A DNA stretch of 64,000 nucleotides from Angiostrongylus vasorum (Eukaryota > Nematoda > Chromadorea > Rhabditida > Metastrongylidae): the NCBI GenBank assembly GCA_018806985.1, contig JADANN010000456.1, positions 1,674,001 to 1,738,000 on the forward strand, written 5' to 3'. Below, piece after piece: positions 1 to 32,139 of this stretch. The notes beneath the pieces were generated by a model, which was not told the DNA's origin, searched no databases, and worked only from the letters and a program-made list of their open reading frames with translations. Both the position numbers and the translations under genes were made by a program. Position 1 is the stretch's first letter, and every line of letters begins with the position of its first letter.

Positions 1-20864
<20,864 letters not shown>

Positions 20865-22339
20865 CTAAAATAGGATTTTTCTGACTTCAGAAAAGTAAAC
20901 TTCATTTGATATAATTTTCGATCTTGAAGAAGGTTCGAATACAAAAAAGGCTTAAAATAAATCTTCTAAAAAAGCGTAATTTGCAGAAAATATATCTAAT
21001 TAACTGAACTCTAGGCGGATTCCTCGAGACGCTTTTCTTTAAAAAACAAATTTTATGAGTAGCAAAGTATTGAAGGAAAGAAGAAAAGTAAAGAAGTGGT
21101 CTTGAAAAAACCTTAGCAGAATACTGAGCAAATGAAAACTTTTCGAGGTAAAAAAAAATAGCCCGAAAAATTCATCCAGAGGATCTTCAAATGTCGTCTC
21201 CAGGAAATAGAAATTTGAGTTTTTTTAAAATTTTTTTTGTCTTTAATCCAGCAGTCAATGGTGAAGTTATTAAGGCAAAAACACAAATTTATAAGAAAAA
21301 ACGTCTCTGCTATCTGAAATGGCGGAGCGAGTCGTTTACTTAATGGAATTGCAGAAATTCATACCGTTCTCGCTAATCAATGCTAGTTGTCCCAGCTGTG
21401 GTTTATGAAATTCTGCCACTCTGGGCAGAAGTTCATTACGTTCTATTTGAAGCTGAAAAAATTCTACATTGAAAAACTAGACAGCCAAACAAACACCAAC
21501 AGAACAGCCGATCTAATGAAAAACATAACCCAATTTTTTCGCCTTTATATGACGCTTTTTTCACATACTACATGATCGTTGCACTTTTTTCATTAGGTTG
21601 TTTGCCTCGCATTCATTACCCACTAAGGCCTTATAATTTCTACTGCTGTTTGAGGATTCTGGTCTTCTTCATGATTTCAGTGAATGCTGGTGGAGTTGAT
21701 TCTCCATGGAGCCGCGAGATAGCCGTGCTAGGTTGTTCCCAAACCTTCACAGAAAGTCACTAGGCTTTTTAGCTATTGCTCGAGAATCAGGCACAGTAGA
21801 ACTAAACATCAGAGAGGTTTAGTTCTAATTTGTCGAGTACGAAAGAATTGGAGGCTTAGTTGGCCTAAGACGATGTACAACCGGTAACATTATGTATTGC
21901 ACGGTGCCTCCAACCAATGCTGTTATGTTGCAGCTCTCTATTACAAATGTACATTTTGAGTTAATAGAAGTTTACATTGTGTGTTATCGTTGAAGTTCTA
22001 TAGATAGAATAGTATCATTTAGGTGATAGTTAGTTTGTTATAAAATTGGACAACGGATGTTCATCTACCCCCCATCGATCGTAACTCGGTGCAGATGGTA
22101 ACATAACCTCGTTAACGGTCTATACAACTACAAACCATTACTAGCGCAGTTTATTTTCTGTTCTATCTACTTAGCATTTGCCCCTTCTTAGCCGTACAGT
22201 TAGGCGAAAAAGGAAACCCAGTCAGACTGAATCACGAAGGTGACTGTCAGCGATGACTTCAATTTCAGCATGCCATAAAGGTCGCTTTTTCCAAGAATTG
22301 CAAAGAAACAATCAAATTGCTTCAAACAATTCTCCGTAT
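20865..22339. other. Upstream of the recognised DM exons, mostly unique
   Basis: Apart from the SINE-B fragment at 21.64-21.75 kb, no feature was recognised. The missing 5' exon or promoter of the DM gene could lie here or further upstream. I found no ATG exon with a phase-1 donor that I would trust. Confidence 0.4.
21640..21755 (-). mobile_element. SINE-B 3' fragment
   Basis: The reverse complement reads GGAGAATCAACTCCACCAGC, ATTCACTGAAATCATGAAGA, AGACCAGAATCCTCAAACAG, matching the 3' half of the other SINE-B copies. It lies just upstream of the DM exons. Confidence 0.5.
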
Positions 22340-24190
22340 TGTTCAGCAAACACGAGGAGCTACTGTATTCTTTATTACGGTGAAGCTGACGTTTCGGAGG
22401 ATTTCGCCTTTTTCAGACCCTGGAGAGCTCAAATAGATTGCAGTCTACCAAACCAAATACCCCCCACAAACGAAAAGAAGGTGCTGGACTAGGATTTCAA
22501 TCGAATTGAAATCAAAATGGATTCTTAGCACGTTCACCGCTTTCTATGAATCTTCCACTGAGTATTTCAAGTGGTGACTAACCGCATAGAGCTCACGTGG
22601 AAGCGCAATGTCCTCTCGTATGAAAATCACCCTTAAATACTGTATGTGATCACGCGTGATAACGAGGTATTCTTCTCCGCTGTTCATTCTCGGGTTCTCG
22701 AAAAGTATCCAGAACGCCATGAGAGTTTTAGGAGCGCGCGTTTTCGATTTCTATGCGAGGATAGTAACATCTTTTTCAAAATCTTTCCCGTTGTGTCTAT
22801 GTGTCCTATGTGCGCATAGTGTAGTATTTTTGTTCAACTTTAAGTTTAACGAGCTAGGTGTACCGCCAGTGTAATCGTCTCTTCATGCTTTACAAGCACT
22901 GGGCAGCCATAGGACACAAGCAAAAATGCGAAGATTTTGAAGTAGAAGTTCTATCCTCGCACATGAACTGAGAACTCCAGAGTGCAAAATTCTCGAAGCT
23001 TTCTGGATACATTCCGCGAATCCGAAAAAGAACAGCCAAGAGGAATGCATCGTAATCACGCATGATACTCAGACTATTCACTCACAGAGTACTTTAAGGC
23101 CAAAATTTTAATGTTAGTATTATAATTTTAGCCTTTTTTGCCTACTGCCTACTCTTTTTGATGGCAGGGTATATTGCGAAATATAACTTCAACGAAGCTG
23201 AGATATTTGCAAAACTCTGGACCGCAGATGCCTATGGTGGGGAACGAACGCGCTATTGTCCTTTCCGGGGAGTAATGCGTTCACCACCACACCATGCGGG
23301 TCCTTCGTTTCGCCTGTCTATCAGCTAGTTCTATCGATCTTTGCCATCAGCAATCACCCGTCAACGGGATTGATCTGGGGAGCCCAAATCGGCATTGAAC
23401 CCAGTTAAGCTGAGGCTATAGTTATAATCACAATTTTAGCCTTTTTGCCTAAAAAAGATCGATAGAACTAGCTGAGAGACAGGCGAAACGAAGGACCCGC
23501 ATGGTGTGGTGGTGAACGCGTTACTCCCCGGAAAGGACAAAAGCGCGTTCGTTCCCCCACCATAGGCACCTGCGGTCCAGAGTTTTGCAAATATCTCAGC
23601 TTCGTTGAAGTTATATTTCGCAATATACCCCTGCCATCAAAAAGAGTAGACAGTAGGCAAAAAGGCTAAAATTGTGATTATAACTATAGCCTCAGCTTAA
23701 CTGGGTTCAATGCCGATTTGGGCTCCCCAGATCAATCCCGTTGACGGGTGATTGCTGATGGCAAAAGATCGATAGAACTAGCTGAGAGGAAGGCGAAACG
23801 AAGGACCCGCATGGTGTGGCGGTGAACGCGTTACTCCCCGGAAAGGACAATAGCGCGTTCGTTCCCCACCATAGGCACCTGCGGTCCAGAGTTTTGCAAA
23901 TATCTCAGCTTCGTTGAAGTTAGTATTACACTTCCACGTGAACTCTGTGCGATTGGTCTCCACGTGACATACTTACTGGAAGACATGTAGAAAGCGGTGA
24001 ATGTATGAAGACGCTGTCTTGTTCTCATCGGAAAAGGAATCTTGGTTCCACCTTTTCTTCGCTTTTTGTAGAGGTTTGGGCTGGGCATATTGCAGTCAAC
24101 TTGAGCTTTCCAGGCTCTATAGAAGGCGTAATCCACCGGAACGTTGGCAGATGTAATGAAAAATAAAGTAACACCTTGTGTTTTCTCAGC
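22340..24190. mobile_element. Large inverted repeat (foldback) carrying the SINE-C composite in its right arm
   Basis: 22345-22598 is the reverse complement of about 23933-24190 (compare GTTCACCGCTTTCTATGAAT with its partner near 23975-24000). 22638-22830 pairs with 22895-23085 (ATGCGAGGATAG, TGTGTCCTATG). Between those partners on the right side lies the 796-bp SINE-C insertion. The outer ends carry the family D motif (GGTCTGAAAAAGGCGAAATC on the left, read on the minus strand). Confidence 0.72.
23123..23918. mobile_element. Composite palindromic SINE-C insertion (three C units, one inverted)
   Basis: Three SINE-C modules lie in one insertion: a full reversed copy (about 23189-23418), a 5'-truncated forward copy (23453-23606) and a full forward copy (23690-23918). 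Each is joined by a roughly 75-bp tail segment containing ATATTTCGCAATATACCC and AGTAGGCAAAAAGGCTAAAA. Segment 23131-23342 is nearly the exact reverse complement of 23457-23672. The whole insertion is bounded by an exact 10-bp duplication GTTAGTATTA (23113-23122 and 23919-23928) and sits inside the right arm of a larger inverted repeat. Confidence 0.82.
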
Positions 24191-24339
24191 AAGAATGTGG
24201 AGAATTAATTGATCAATGCAGCAGTCAACACAAAGGTCGTGCAAATTGTTTCAGTTTCAGAGAACATCTTAGCATTCCATCTTAGCAACTCTTATCTTTC
24301 CGTACTTTATTGAAAGCTTTCATTTACAAACGAATTCTT

Positions 24340-26880
24340 TGTCGCCATCACCGGTTTGGCCATGAACACAGATCCATTCATACAACTAACAACTCCAATC
24401 GGACTTCTACGATTAAAGAAGTGGGGACTTATACTGGCCCTGACAATCATCGTCACCAACGCGTCGACTTCAAGCTATGACGAAGAAGAAGTCGAAGCAT
24501 TCTAGTATGGACTTGGAGGACTTCTACAGACAAGACCGTACATTCTTTAAGGTCACGATTGCTGATTTGATTCGCTAAGATTGGGTGCAGAAGAACGTCT
24601 GAAGAACGTCACATTGGGACCAACGAATTAGAAAGGAACAAGCAGGGAGAGCAGCTGTCTGAGTTTATCATGACGACCAAGACCAACTCGCAGTTCCAAG
24701 AGCTCACCCTCTCTGTTGGACGTGGCAGTCTCCCACTGGAGAAGTACCATAACGAAATAGACCACAACATACTAAATCGAAGGTTCTGTTTATCCGATAT
24801 CGTTCTTGTCTCAAAACTTTACACGGAGTCAGAGCATTACTCTCTTTGCCCAAGATTTCATTCCTCGTGGAACGGAGAAAATGTCTTCAAATTCTGAAAA
24901 CAGTGTCGTAAAACCACCATAAACTGGGATTTATTCAGTTCGTTAGGCGGTTGTGAGAAAGTCGCTGCTCTTAGTCACATCGAAAAGGAATACGATCGTC
25001 TCATTTCGCATCTTCACATTATCCCTGTGAAAGCTGAGAGTTCGAAGGTCATCTGTCTCTGGAAACACTCGAGCTGATACGCCAGCGTAGAACCGCGAAC
25101 TAACGTCCGAACTTGCAAAACAATGCAGACAAGCGATAAAAGGAGATCTTAAAGAGAGAAGAGCAGCAGTAATGGTCGAAGTTGCAGAGGCTGGGAAAAG
25201 CATTCGCGAAGCCCACCGAAGCTTCGCCAATTACAAGACCAAGATGGTTGCCCTCTGACCCGCAGACGGAGCAGTTACAACGTCCAGAAAGGCAATGGAG
25301 GAAATCATTAATGAATACTACTCATACCTCTTCGATAGCCACGTCCACCTTCTGTCATGTGAAATAAGGGAGGATGGATACGTTGTAGCACCAGTTCTCC
25401 CTTTCGAAATCTGGCATGCTATTTCGTCAGTGAACAATTGAACAAGACCAAGTTCGGACAGAATATGATCGGAACATCTAAAAATCTTGCGCAAGTCTTC
25501 ACAAACACGTTGAGCCGGCTGTTCACACACTACCTGTCTGAATGCAAGGTTCCTACTCAGTGGAAGACCAGCGAGGTTGAGGTATATGTTCAAGAAGTGT
25601 GACCTCTACGATACTATTAACTATGGTCCAATCTGCTTGTTGTGTGTCGTTTACAAACTTTTCACTCGAGTTGAAAAACCAGTGTTTTGAAAAAGGATGT
25701 AGTAACATGGAATGGACTACATCTACACGATAACATGACTCATTGAACTATCGTGAGTATGAGAGACCGCTTATCTCATTTTCATCGATGTAAAGAATGC
25801 TTTCGACTCAGCTGAGAGTCTGCCCAGAATGTAAAGGTTCTTCGTGAGCTGTACAAAAATTTCGCAGCCAAAATACCACCACTGTACAGCCATATTAACG
25901 TCGATATCAAAAGAAAGGGTAGGCAAGGCGATAGCAACTGGCCAAAATTATTTACCGCCACCTTCGAGAACGTCATGCGAACACTGGAATGGGACAACGG
26001 GAGAGTTAAAATCGATGGTCGGTAATTACACCATCTTCCTTTTGCCAATGATATCGTTCTTTTAACACCAAACATTAGCCAAGTAAAACGAATGCCTGCT
26101 GAATTTGAGAAAGCCTGTAGAAAAATTGATCTTCGACTAAATTTCAAAAAAAACGATGTTTATGAGGAACGGATTGGAAACGTATGCCCCGTTCACATTT
26201 AACGGAACGAGTATCTCCGAGTGCTCCAGTTACGTCTATCTAGGTCGAAAAATCAGCATGATAAACGACTTAGCTCCGGAGTTGACGAGAATGAAACGAG
26301 CGGCTTGGGGACCTTTCAACAGCATCGACGATGTAATGAAGAGAACAAAGAACATCCGACTCCGTGCCCACCTTTTTGACTCAACGATACTTCCTGCCCC
26401 AACATATGTATCAGAAACCTGGTGGCTGCGTAAGCAGGATGAAAGATCATTCAGCGTTATTGAGCGTGCAATAGGAAACACAATGCTAAAAGTATCCCGT
26501 GTCACGCAACTGACTGAAGGGATTTGATGCTCCCATCTGCGTTAACGATTAAAAATCAAAGGTGTCGTTGTATATGCCAAAATGTCGAGCATGAAGTGGG
26601 CCGGATACGTAATGCGTATGAATGACAGCCGATGGACAAGAGCCCGAAAGTGACTGGATTCCTCCAGATGTCAAACGTATTGCAGATAAACTATCGCCCC
26701 GATATTCGGTTCTTCACGAAAAACCCTGGATGCTCATCGAGTCTATAGATGGAGCGGAACCTAACGGGACATTCTTGCACGCGACAGGAAGGAATGGAAG
26801 ATTTCAGTCCCCTGCTCGTGTCAGTCGACGTTCAACGGAACGACAATTGATGCAGATGAACAAAAAAAACAGTTAATGAA
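24340..26880 (+). mobile_element. RTE-like LINE, subfamily I, 5'-truncated and decayed (RTE1)
   Basis: Remnant of a non-LTR retrotransposon ORF coding for an AP-like endonuclease, then a reverse transcriptase, then a C-terminal region. From 24358 a degraded endonuclease C-half is readable (TDPFIQLTTPIGLLRL.., later LSEFIMTTKT, and YHNEIDHNILNRRFCL at about 24750). RT finger pieces lie at 25440-25600 (LFTHYLSECKVPTQWKTS). The active-site box at 26041-26052 reads F-A-N-D instead of F-A-D-D. The longest open piece, 26156-26527, carries SSYVYLGRKISMINDLAPEL and LRAHLFDSTILPAPTYVSE, typical of the RTE C-terminal region. Many frameshifts and stops make it dead. It is the same subfamily as the copy at 52.16 kb. 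Confidence 0.88.
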
Positions 26881-27462
26881 ACAACATAAAAAAGTTTTTT
26901 TTGAAACTTTTCCAGCATTTTACTTACCAAAAGCATTTTTTAGAGCGATTTTTTTCACCTTTTTAAACTTTTATTGGCCATTTTCCCGTGAATGTTTGCC
27001 TTTCTCCTATTTTTTTTCTGTTTTCGCTTCCTAAAAGAATACTTTACAGGGATCGTCAGACAAAAAAGAAGCTACCTGCTGAAAAAGTTGACGAATATGT
27101 GTCGAATCCACGGAGAACAGCTGAGGTAGTGTGACGTCACACAACGTCATCTGGAAATCGATTGATTTCAACGGCGAGAAAAAAATTGCTTTGAAAAGCT
27201 GAACTCGAAGCAATACACTGTTAGATTTGAAACCATTAGAAAAACCGATTGGTTAAGAAACAACGACAGTAGAAATGAGGGTGAGCGTGCAATTAGAACG
27301 ATAACAAGTTTTAAAAAATGCAAGGTGCTTAAATTGTAATGTAGTGCAGTCGGCCGGTTGAAAATCAAGTGGCATCGACTTCTTCAGCAAATGAGTTTTC
27401 TTATTCCTTATGACCCTAAATAAAAGTGTGAACAGTACTGTAAGGGACGCTTTGGCCCTTCT

Positions 27463-27625
27463 ATTCCTAGACTTATGGGAGAATCGAGCCGCATTCAACG
27501 ACATTCATGAAGAAACAAAAAATCCACAAAAAACAGAAGTCGAAGCTACACTCAAGAATCCAAAGACTTTCGTGGACGGTGAAGGCTATAAAATGGATCG
27601 AATACAAAAACTGCTGGAATGTATT
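27463..27625 (+). mobile_element. SINE-B 3' fragment
   Basis: The block from ATTCCTAGACTTATGGGAG through GCATTCAACGACATTCATGA, AGTCGAAGCTACACTCAAGA and ACTTTCGTGGACGGTGAAGG parallels the copies at 28.8, 30.7 and 54.2 kb. The head and core are missing. Confidence 0.55.
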
Positions 27626-27639
27626 ATTCGCCATACACA

Positions 27640-27985
27640 ATGACTTGCAGTGTCCTATCGATGTATCGAGTCAATCCTGCTCCCAGCTGACAGAGGTTTG
27701 AAGCAAGTTCGTCGGTCTCGTGCGGTTGAAAGTTTTGGCGAGCTCGAGGCGCGGGATCGAACCGGTGACCGACTCAGTTTGTCCTTCGACTCCACTTTCG
27801 CCTCTTTTTTCCCATTGCATTTCCGAGGTGCTTGAATCCATGCTAGGCTTATACAGTGACTTGCGGTGTTCTACCGAAGATCATATCAGTGCTGTTAACC
27901 GGGATGGAAGACTTAGTGAACCTGAGGAGCGGGTTCAAACCAATAACACAGTATGCATTGCACGGTAACCTTAAGCACGGCTCTA
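27640..27985 (-). mobile_element. Two adjoining old SINE-A fragments
   Basis: Two repeats of the same segment lie head to tail. One is 27640-27780 (CAATGACTTGCAGTGTCCTA, then GCGGGATCGAACCGGTGACC). The other is 27835-27985 (CAGTGACTTGCGGTGTTCTA, GGATGGAAGACTTAGTGAAC, AGCGGGTTCAAACCAATAAC). Each holds the antisense core and a B-box complement. They follow a SINE-B fragment immediately, so 27.46-27.99 kb is a small cluster. Confidence 0.55.
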
Positions 27986-28689
27986 TAACCATTCCGGGTA
28001 CTTTCCGCAAGAAAGAATGACTCTATGCTATTCAAACATTTTTTTCAGCGATCTTTCGAAAGTCGACAATGGACGCTAACATTTATTTGGAAATAAGCAA
28101 AAAATGGAAAAAAAGCGAGATCACGACTATTGTGGGAAAAGACGCCGTGACCGGTGCGCTTTTTCCGATGAGTCGTGTGTTTGTACTGCAAAAAAAGCTC
28201 CGATACGGGACAGGACTACTCAGCCATTTAATTGTTTTTTTCCTTACTTCACTCTTCATACAAAACCGGGGTTTTTTTCTGAGAAAGAAAAAAGTGGCGA
28301 TCATTGCCTAAACATTTAAACCAACTGATGGTCAAAAGACGAAGGAAATGGCGAACGTTTAGAAAAATGCACTGTGCCAGCTTGCATTAGTAAAGATGCT
28401 TCCCATTTCTTCGGGAATATTTGAAATTTCTATTCTTCTATAATTCCATCGAGTAAATTCACTCATAAGGCCCAAATTTACAATAAGATACACTTGCAGG
28501 CATTTATTAAGAAAGAAGCAAAAACTCTTTTTAAGGTCTTATAAGTTCTTTTTTTGGAAAACTTAAGCACTTTTTATCACTAAAAACTTAAGGATATATG
28601 GATAAGGTACAAAAATAGCGCTGAAGTTTATCTCGAAGGCAGATGATAGTGATGCAGTTCATCACGAATTCGGTGCTATTTAATTCCCC

Positions 28690-28965
28690 CCGTGCTAGGC
28701 TCACCAAGCTTGTCAACTCAGTGATCGGATAATTGCTACCAGATTTATCTCGGTCCAGCTCTCTCGTTCTAATCCACATAAGAATGAATTCTTTCTGCTG
28801 CATCAGAACTTCAGAGGCATCGACCCAACCAGCATTCAACGGCATTCATGATGAAGACGAAAATCCTCAGGAAGCCGAAGCTGCACTCAAAAAATCTGGA
28901 GTCTTTCCTGTATGGTGGATGCGAGAAAACGAATCGGATACAAGAGTTACCGGAATAAGCACTAT
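28690..28965 (+). mobile_element. SINE-B copy lacking its head
   Basis: The core-like AGGCTCACCAAGCTTGTC and CTACCAGATTTATCTCGGTC is followed by the B 3' half: CGACCCAACCAGCATTCAAC, GGCATTCATGATGAAGACGA, GAAGCCGAAGCTGCACTC, GTGGATGCGAGAAAACGAAT. The 3' half is among the best preserved. Confidence 0.6.
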
Positions 28966-29901
28966 AGACGTGAAGACATATGAATAAATTTATTCTCTAG
29001 AGGCAGAAAAGCCTTTGTAAGAAATTTTATTTCTCCAGGGGCAAAATCACGATCACATTTTTGTACGAATAGAAATGTCTATATCCACTGACTGTCACAT
29101 TTCGAACAAAAAATATTCCTTCTAGTTGAAAGAAATAGGCGCTGTGGATTCCTTTCTCATATTAGTAGCCTTTAGATACTTCATAGACACGATTACGGTA
29201 GTGTTGATGTAATATGGCAGGCGTCACGACTACGGTCTTCACGAATGTAGCATTTTCGCCACGGCTTTAATTTTTTGCGACCTTTGTGATGCGAGAAAAT
29301 GTCGAACGAACGTCACCTTGACTCATAACGGCTCCACAGTGACTAAGACCTGCAAAAAATGCTGCACAGCACCAAATGGCTTAAGTGAGTGATTTTTTTC
29401 TTTCGAGTTGTAGGACGCATTTAGCTTTAAGAATAACTACACAAAGAAAAGAGTGTAATTTTTTTAAAGTTACTTGAAAAAAGCTAAGTATCAGACAAAT
29501 CACTTCATAATGCGCTATAGCACCATATCTAAATGTTAATATCAGCTGGATTTTATCTTTATAAGAACAGAAAAAGTTTAAAGTTTGGGCACAATTTTTT
29601 CCTTCTAAAGAAAAAATTCTAAAAGCGAAAAACATCTTCTAAAACACAGTTCTCTAGCAATCCACTCAAACCGTTTATAATTTATGATTTCTCTGTTAAA
29701 CGTGATATAACGTCAAATTATCTAGTAAAATGAGGTTCCAGTTTGAGTCTACAAAGCTAGATTTCTTTAAAACAAAATTAACCTCAATACTAAAAGAGAG
29801 ATGTCATCGTAAGCAGAAAACACTGCAGTTTAGTAAGCTTTGAAAGACGCAAAGAAAACCAAGTCGGCAATATAGTTTTTAAAAATCGCTGCTATGTATA
29901 C

Positions 29902-30010
29902 GACTGTGGGTATGGAGCAGTGGTTAGAGGTGCTCTGAAATATGAACTTGCTTCTTGGTTCGATCTCATACCAGAGCTAACCAAGACATACTTTCAGATG
30001 CTGTTATAGA
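29902..30010 (+). mobile_element. SINE head fragment, tRNA-like
   Basis: GTGGGTATGGAGCAGTGGTT gives an A-box-like stretch, and TTGGTTCGATCTC about 37 bases later fits the B box GGTTCGANTC. The following body matches neither SINE-A nor SINE-B beyond a few dozen bases. It could also be a decayed tRNA pseudogene. Confidence 0.45.
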
Positions 30011-30474
30011 TGATCATTTCCAGCGGTATGGCGAGTTTTCTTCAAGCTATTGTTACTACCGCAGAAGCTGCCACTGGCTGCAGGTCTCAGTGTTGTTGGT
30101 CACACCATGAGGCGAAACAATGTGAGAAACTTCACGGTATTGTATTGTGTGGCTAAACAAAGAGCAATTCTTATCGATGAACGAGACGAGTTATGGTAAA
30201 TTATAGCACGCAGTTGAACTGGAAACCTCGTTAGTGTTAATACTCTCTACGAAGAAGAAGGCTTAGATGAAGTTCACTGCAAATTCTGGAGGAAATACTA
30301 CTTTTTCCCACTTGCTTTTGATTGGATATCTTTCTGTAAATACTTTAATAATTATTGACAACTGTAATTACTGGGTTAATGTGTTCAAAAAACTTGTATA
30401 TCTTCAAGGGAATCCGTCACGTAGGGAAATAAATTGATAGAAAATATACTTCAACCCGTGTGAATCCAATACAT

Positions 30475-30795
30475 AACGGTGCCGTTCAATGCTCGCACGG
30501 CGCTGGTGGTTCGAACTCACAGCTGAACAACGAAGTCAACGCCACTCTGTGGTTGGGACATTGGTATCAATGTTGTGTAAGATCAGTTCACTCTCACCAA
30601 TTCAGAAAAAGCTAACGACCGCCTGTGATGAATATTTGCGAACGCTCTAACACAGCTATTCCAGGATTCCAAGAAGAATCGACTCGACGAGCATTCAGTG
30701 GCATTCGGAGGAACAAAAATCCTCAAGCTGTAGCCGAACTCACAAATCCGAACAGCTTCGTTTGTGTTCAAAGCGGGGAAACGAAGGAATGAAAG
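30475..30795 (+). mobile_element. SINE-B copy with a good B box
   Basis: The head contains GGTGGTTCGAACTCACAG, a near-consensus pol III B box. The 3' half (ATTCCAGGATTCCAAGAAG, GACGAGCATTCAGTGGCATT, AACAAAAATCCTCAAGCTGT) matches the family. The middle core is poorly preserved. Confidence 0.55.
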
Positions 30796-31262
30796 AAATC
30801 ATGAAGTCCATGCAATATTTGGTGGCAGGTACTGTAAAAGAAAAGAAACATTGATAAACAAACCCTCCATTCTTTCTCTTAACGTTGTCATATTACACAG
30901 TTTGTCCAAAGTTTCTTTATAGAAGTTGTGTGAATTCTGTCTCGATAAACGACATTTTTTTTCAAACGATTAAGTAAAAAGCAAAAAAGTAATTGGTCGA
31001 TAAGGTGCTGTACACCATTCTTGTTCTTACCTCTATTACCACATAGCCTCTCCTTAAAATGTTTCTGCTTTATTGTTACTTTAGTTCTTAAATTCTTACC
31101 CCTTCACCATTTTTCCCCACTTAAAGAAATTTTTTAGACTAAAGGTGAAGTTTTCTCTTACCCAGTGGTTTCCCCATAATTTATGAAATAGGACGAGAAT
31201 GTGATAAAATCTGTTCCTTCATGATTAAAAACCACAAAAATTCCTCACATATTAATAATGAT

Positions 31263-31537
31263 AAGGATAACGCTCTCGGAGTTGATCTATCCCTGAGGAA
31301 TTTGCCATGCATTCGACTTCATTGAGCATCTTTGGAGATAATTTAATACATGTCTCGCCTTTACAATGACTTGAAGTGACTTACCGATGTACCGAGCCAA
31401 TGCTGCTGTCCTCCCAGACAATTCTGGTACCAATTTGCCGGCACCGGAGGGATGGAAGGCTTGGTGAGCCACGGGCGCGGGGATCGATCCCATGTGTGTA
31501 TCAGAGGGAGCGTCCGACCACTGCGCCACAAGCCCGC
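31263..31537 (-). mobile_element. SINE-A copy with target-site duplication
   Basis: Near full length and reversed: GCTCTCGGAGTTGATCTATC, core GGTACCAATTTGCCGGCACC, B box GGGGATCGATCCCATGTG and A box CCACTGCGCCACAAGCC. The flanks carry a 12-bp direct repeat with one mismatch, CCTCACATATTA (31243-31254) and CCTCACATGTTA (31547-31558), as left by target-primed reverse transcription. Confidence 0.9.
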
Positions 31538-31961
31538 CTCCTTCTTCCTCACATGTTACATTAGTGCTTACTTTATGTTTCGTCGATTGAAAACTTGATT
31601 CGAACTGCGGACAGAAAAGCGGACAAAAAATTAGAATTGAATGAAGATAAAAAGTTGGATGACTAAACCTTCAAATTTCTTCCTCTGATTTTGGTTCATT
31701 TTTTTTCTGGATGCATTGTCCGAATACTACCAAAGAGTTTCTATGCACAAAGCTTAAAGTATGCACGTGTAATTAACAAGAAAACGTCTCTTAGGCAAAA
31801 AAGAGTGACGGAGAAGTCCAACAGTGACAAAACGCTGAAAAAAACCACATCGGTCAGTCACTGAAGTCTGAAAACATGGTAAACAGTCAAAGAAATTGCG
31901 CAAACAGTCCAGAAAAAAAGCACTTGAGAGGATTGGACACGGTACATATCGTTCTCTTTTT

Positions 31962-32135
31962 TTCATGAATTCCAGTGCAACGGATGATGATGGAGTCATT
32001 TTTTTAATACGTGAAAAGCTTTTTATTCACGAATTCCATCGAAACGAATGACGACGGAGACATTTTTTTGAGTAATAGAAGAAATCCTTTAATCACGAAT
32101 TCTAATGAAACGAATGACGACAGAGATATTTTTTA
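31962..32135. repeat. Three-unit minisatellite, period about 65 bp
   Basis: Units start near 31962, 32026 and 32092, each with a form of TTCACGAATTCCA, then GAAACGAATGACGACGGAGA and ATTTTTTT. The units differ at several positions. Confidence 0.8.
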
Positions 32136-32139
32136 AACG

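Larger units (their letters stand above)
28970..31240. other. Intergenic DNA between SINE copies
   Basis: Outside the SINE pieces at 29.9 and 30.5-30.8 kb this is AT-rich sequence without recognised features. Confidence 0.4.

Noticed and set aside
24670..24897. Separate small gene
   Set aside because: It is the endonuclease end of the decayed RTE1, collinear with the following RT pieces.
29902..29975. tRNA gene
   Set aside because: Box motifs are present but acceptor-stem pairing is not visible; treated as a SINE head fragment.
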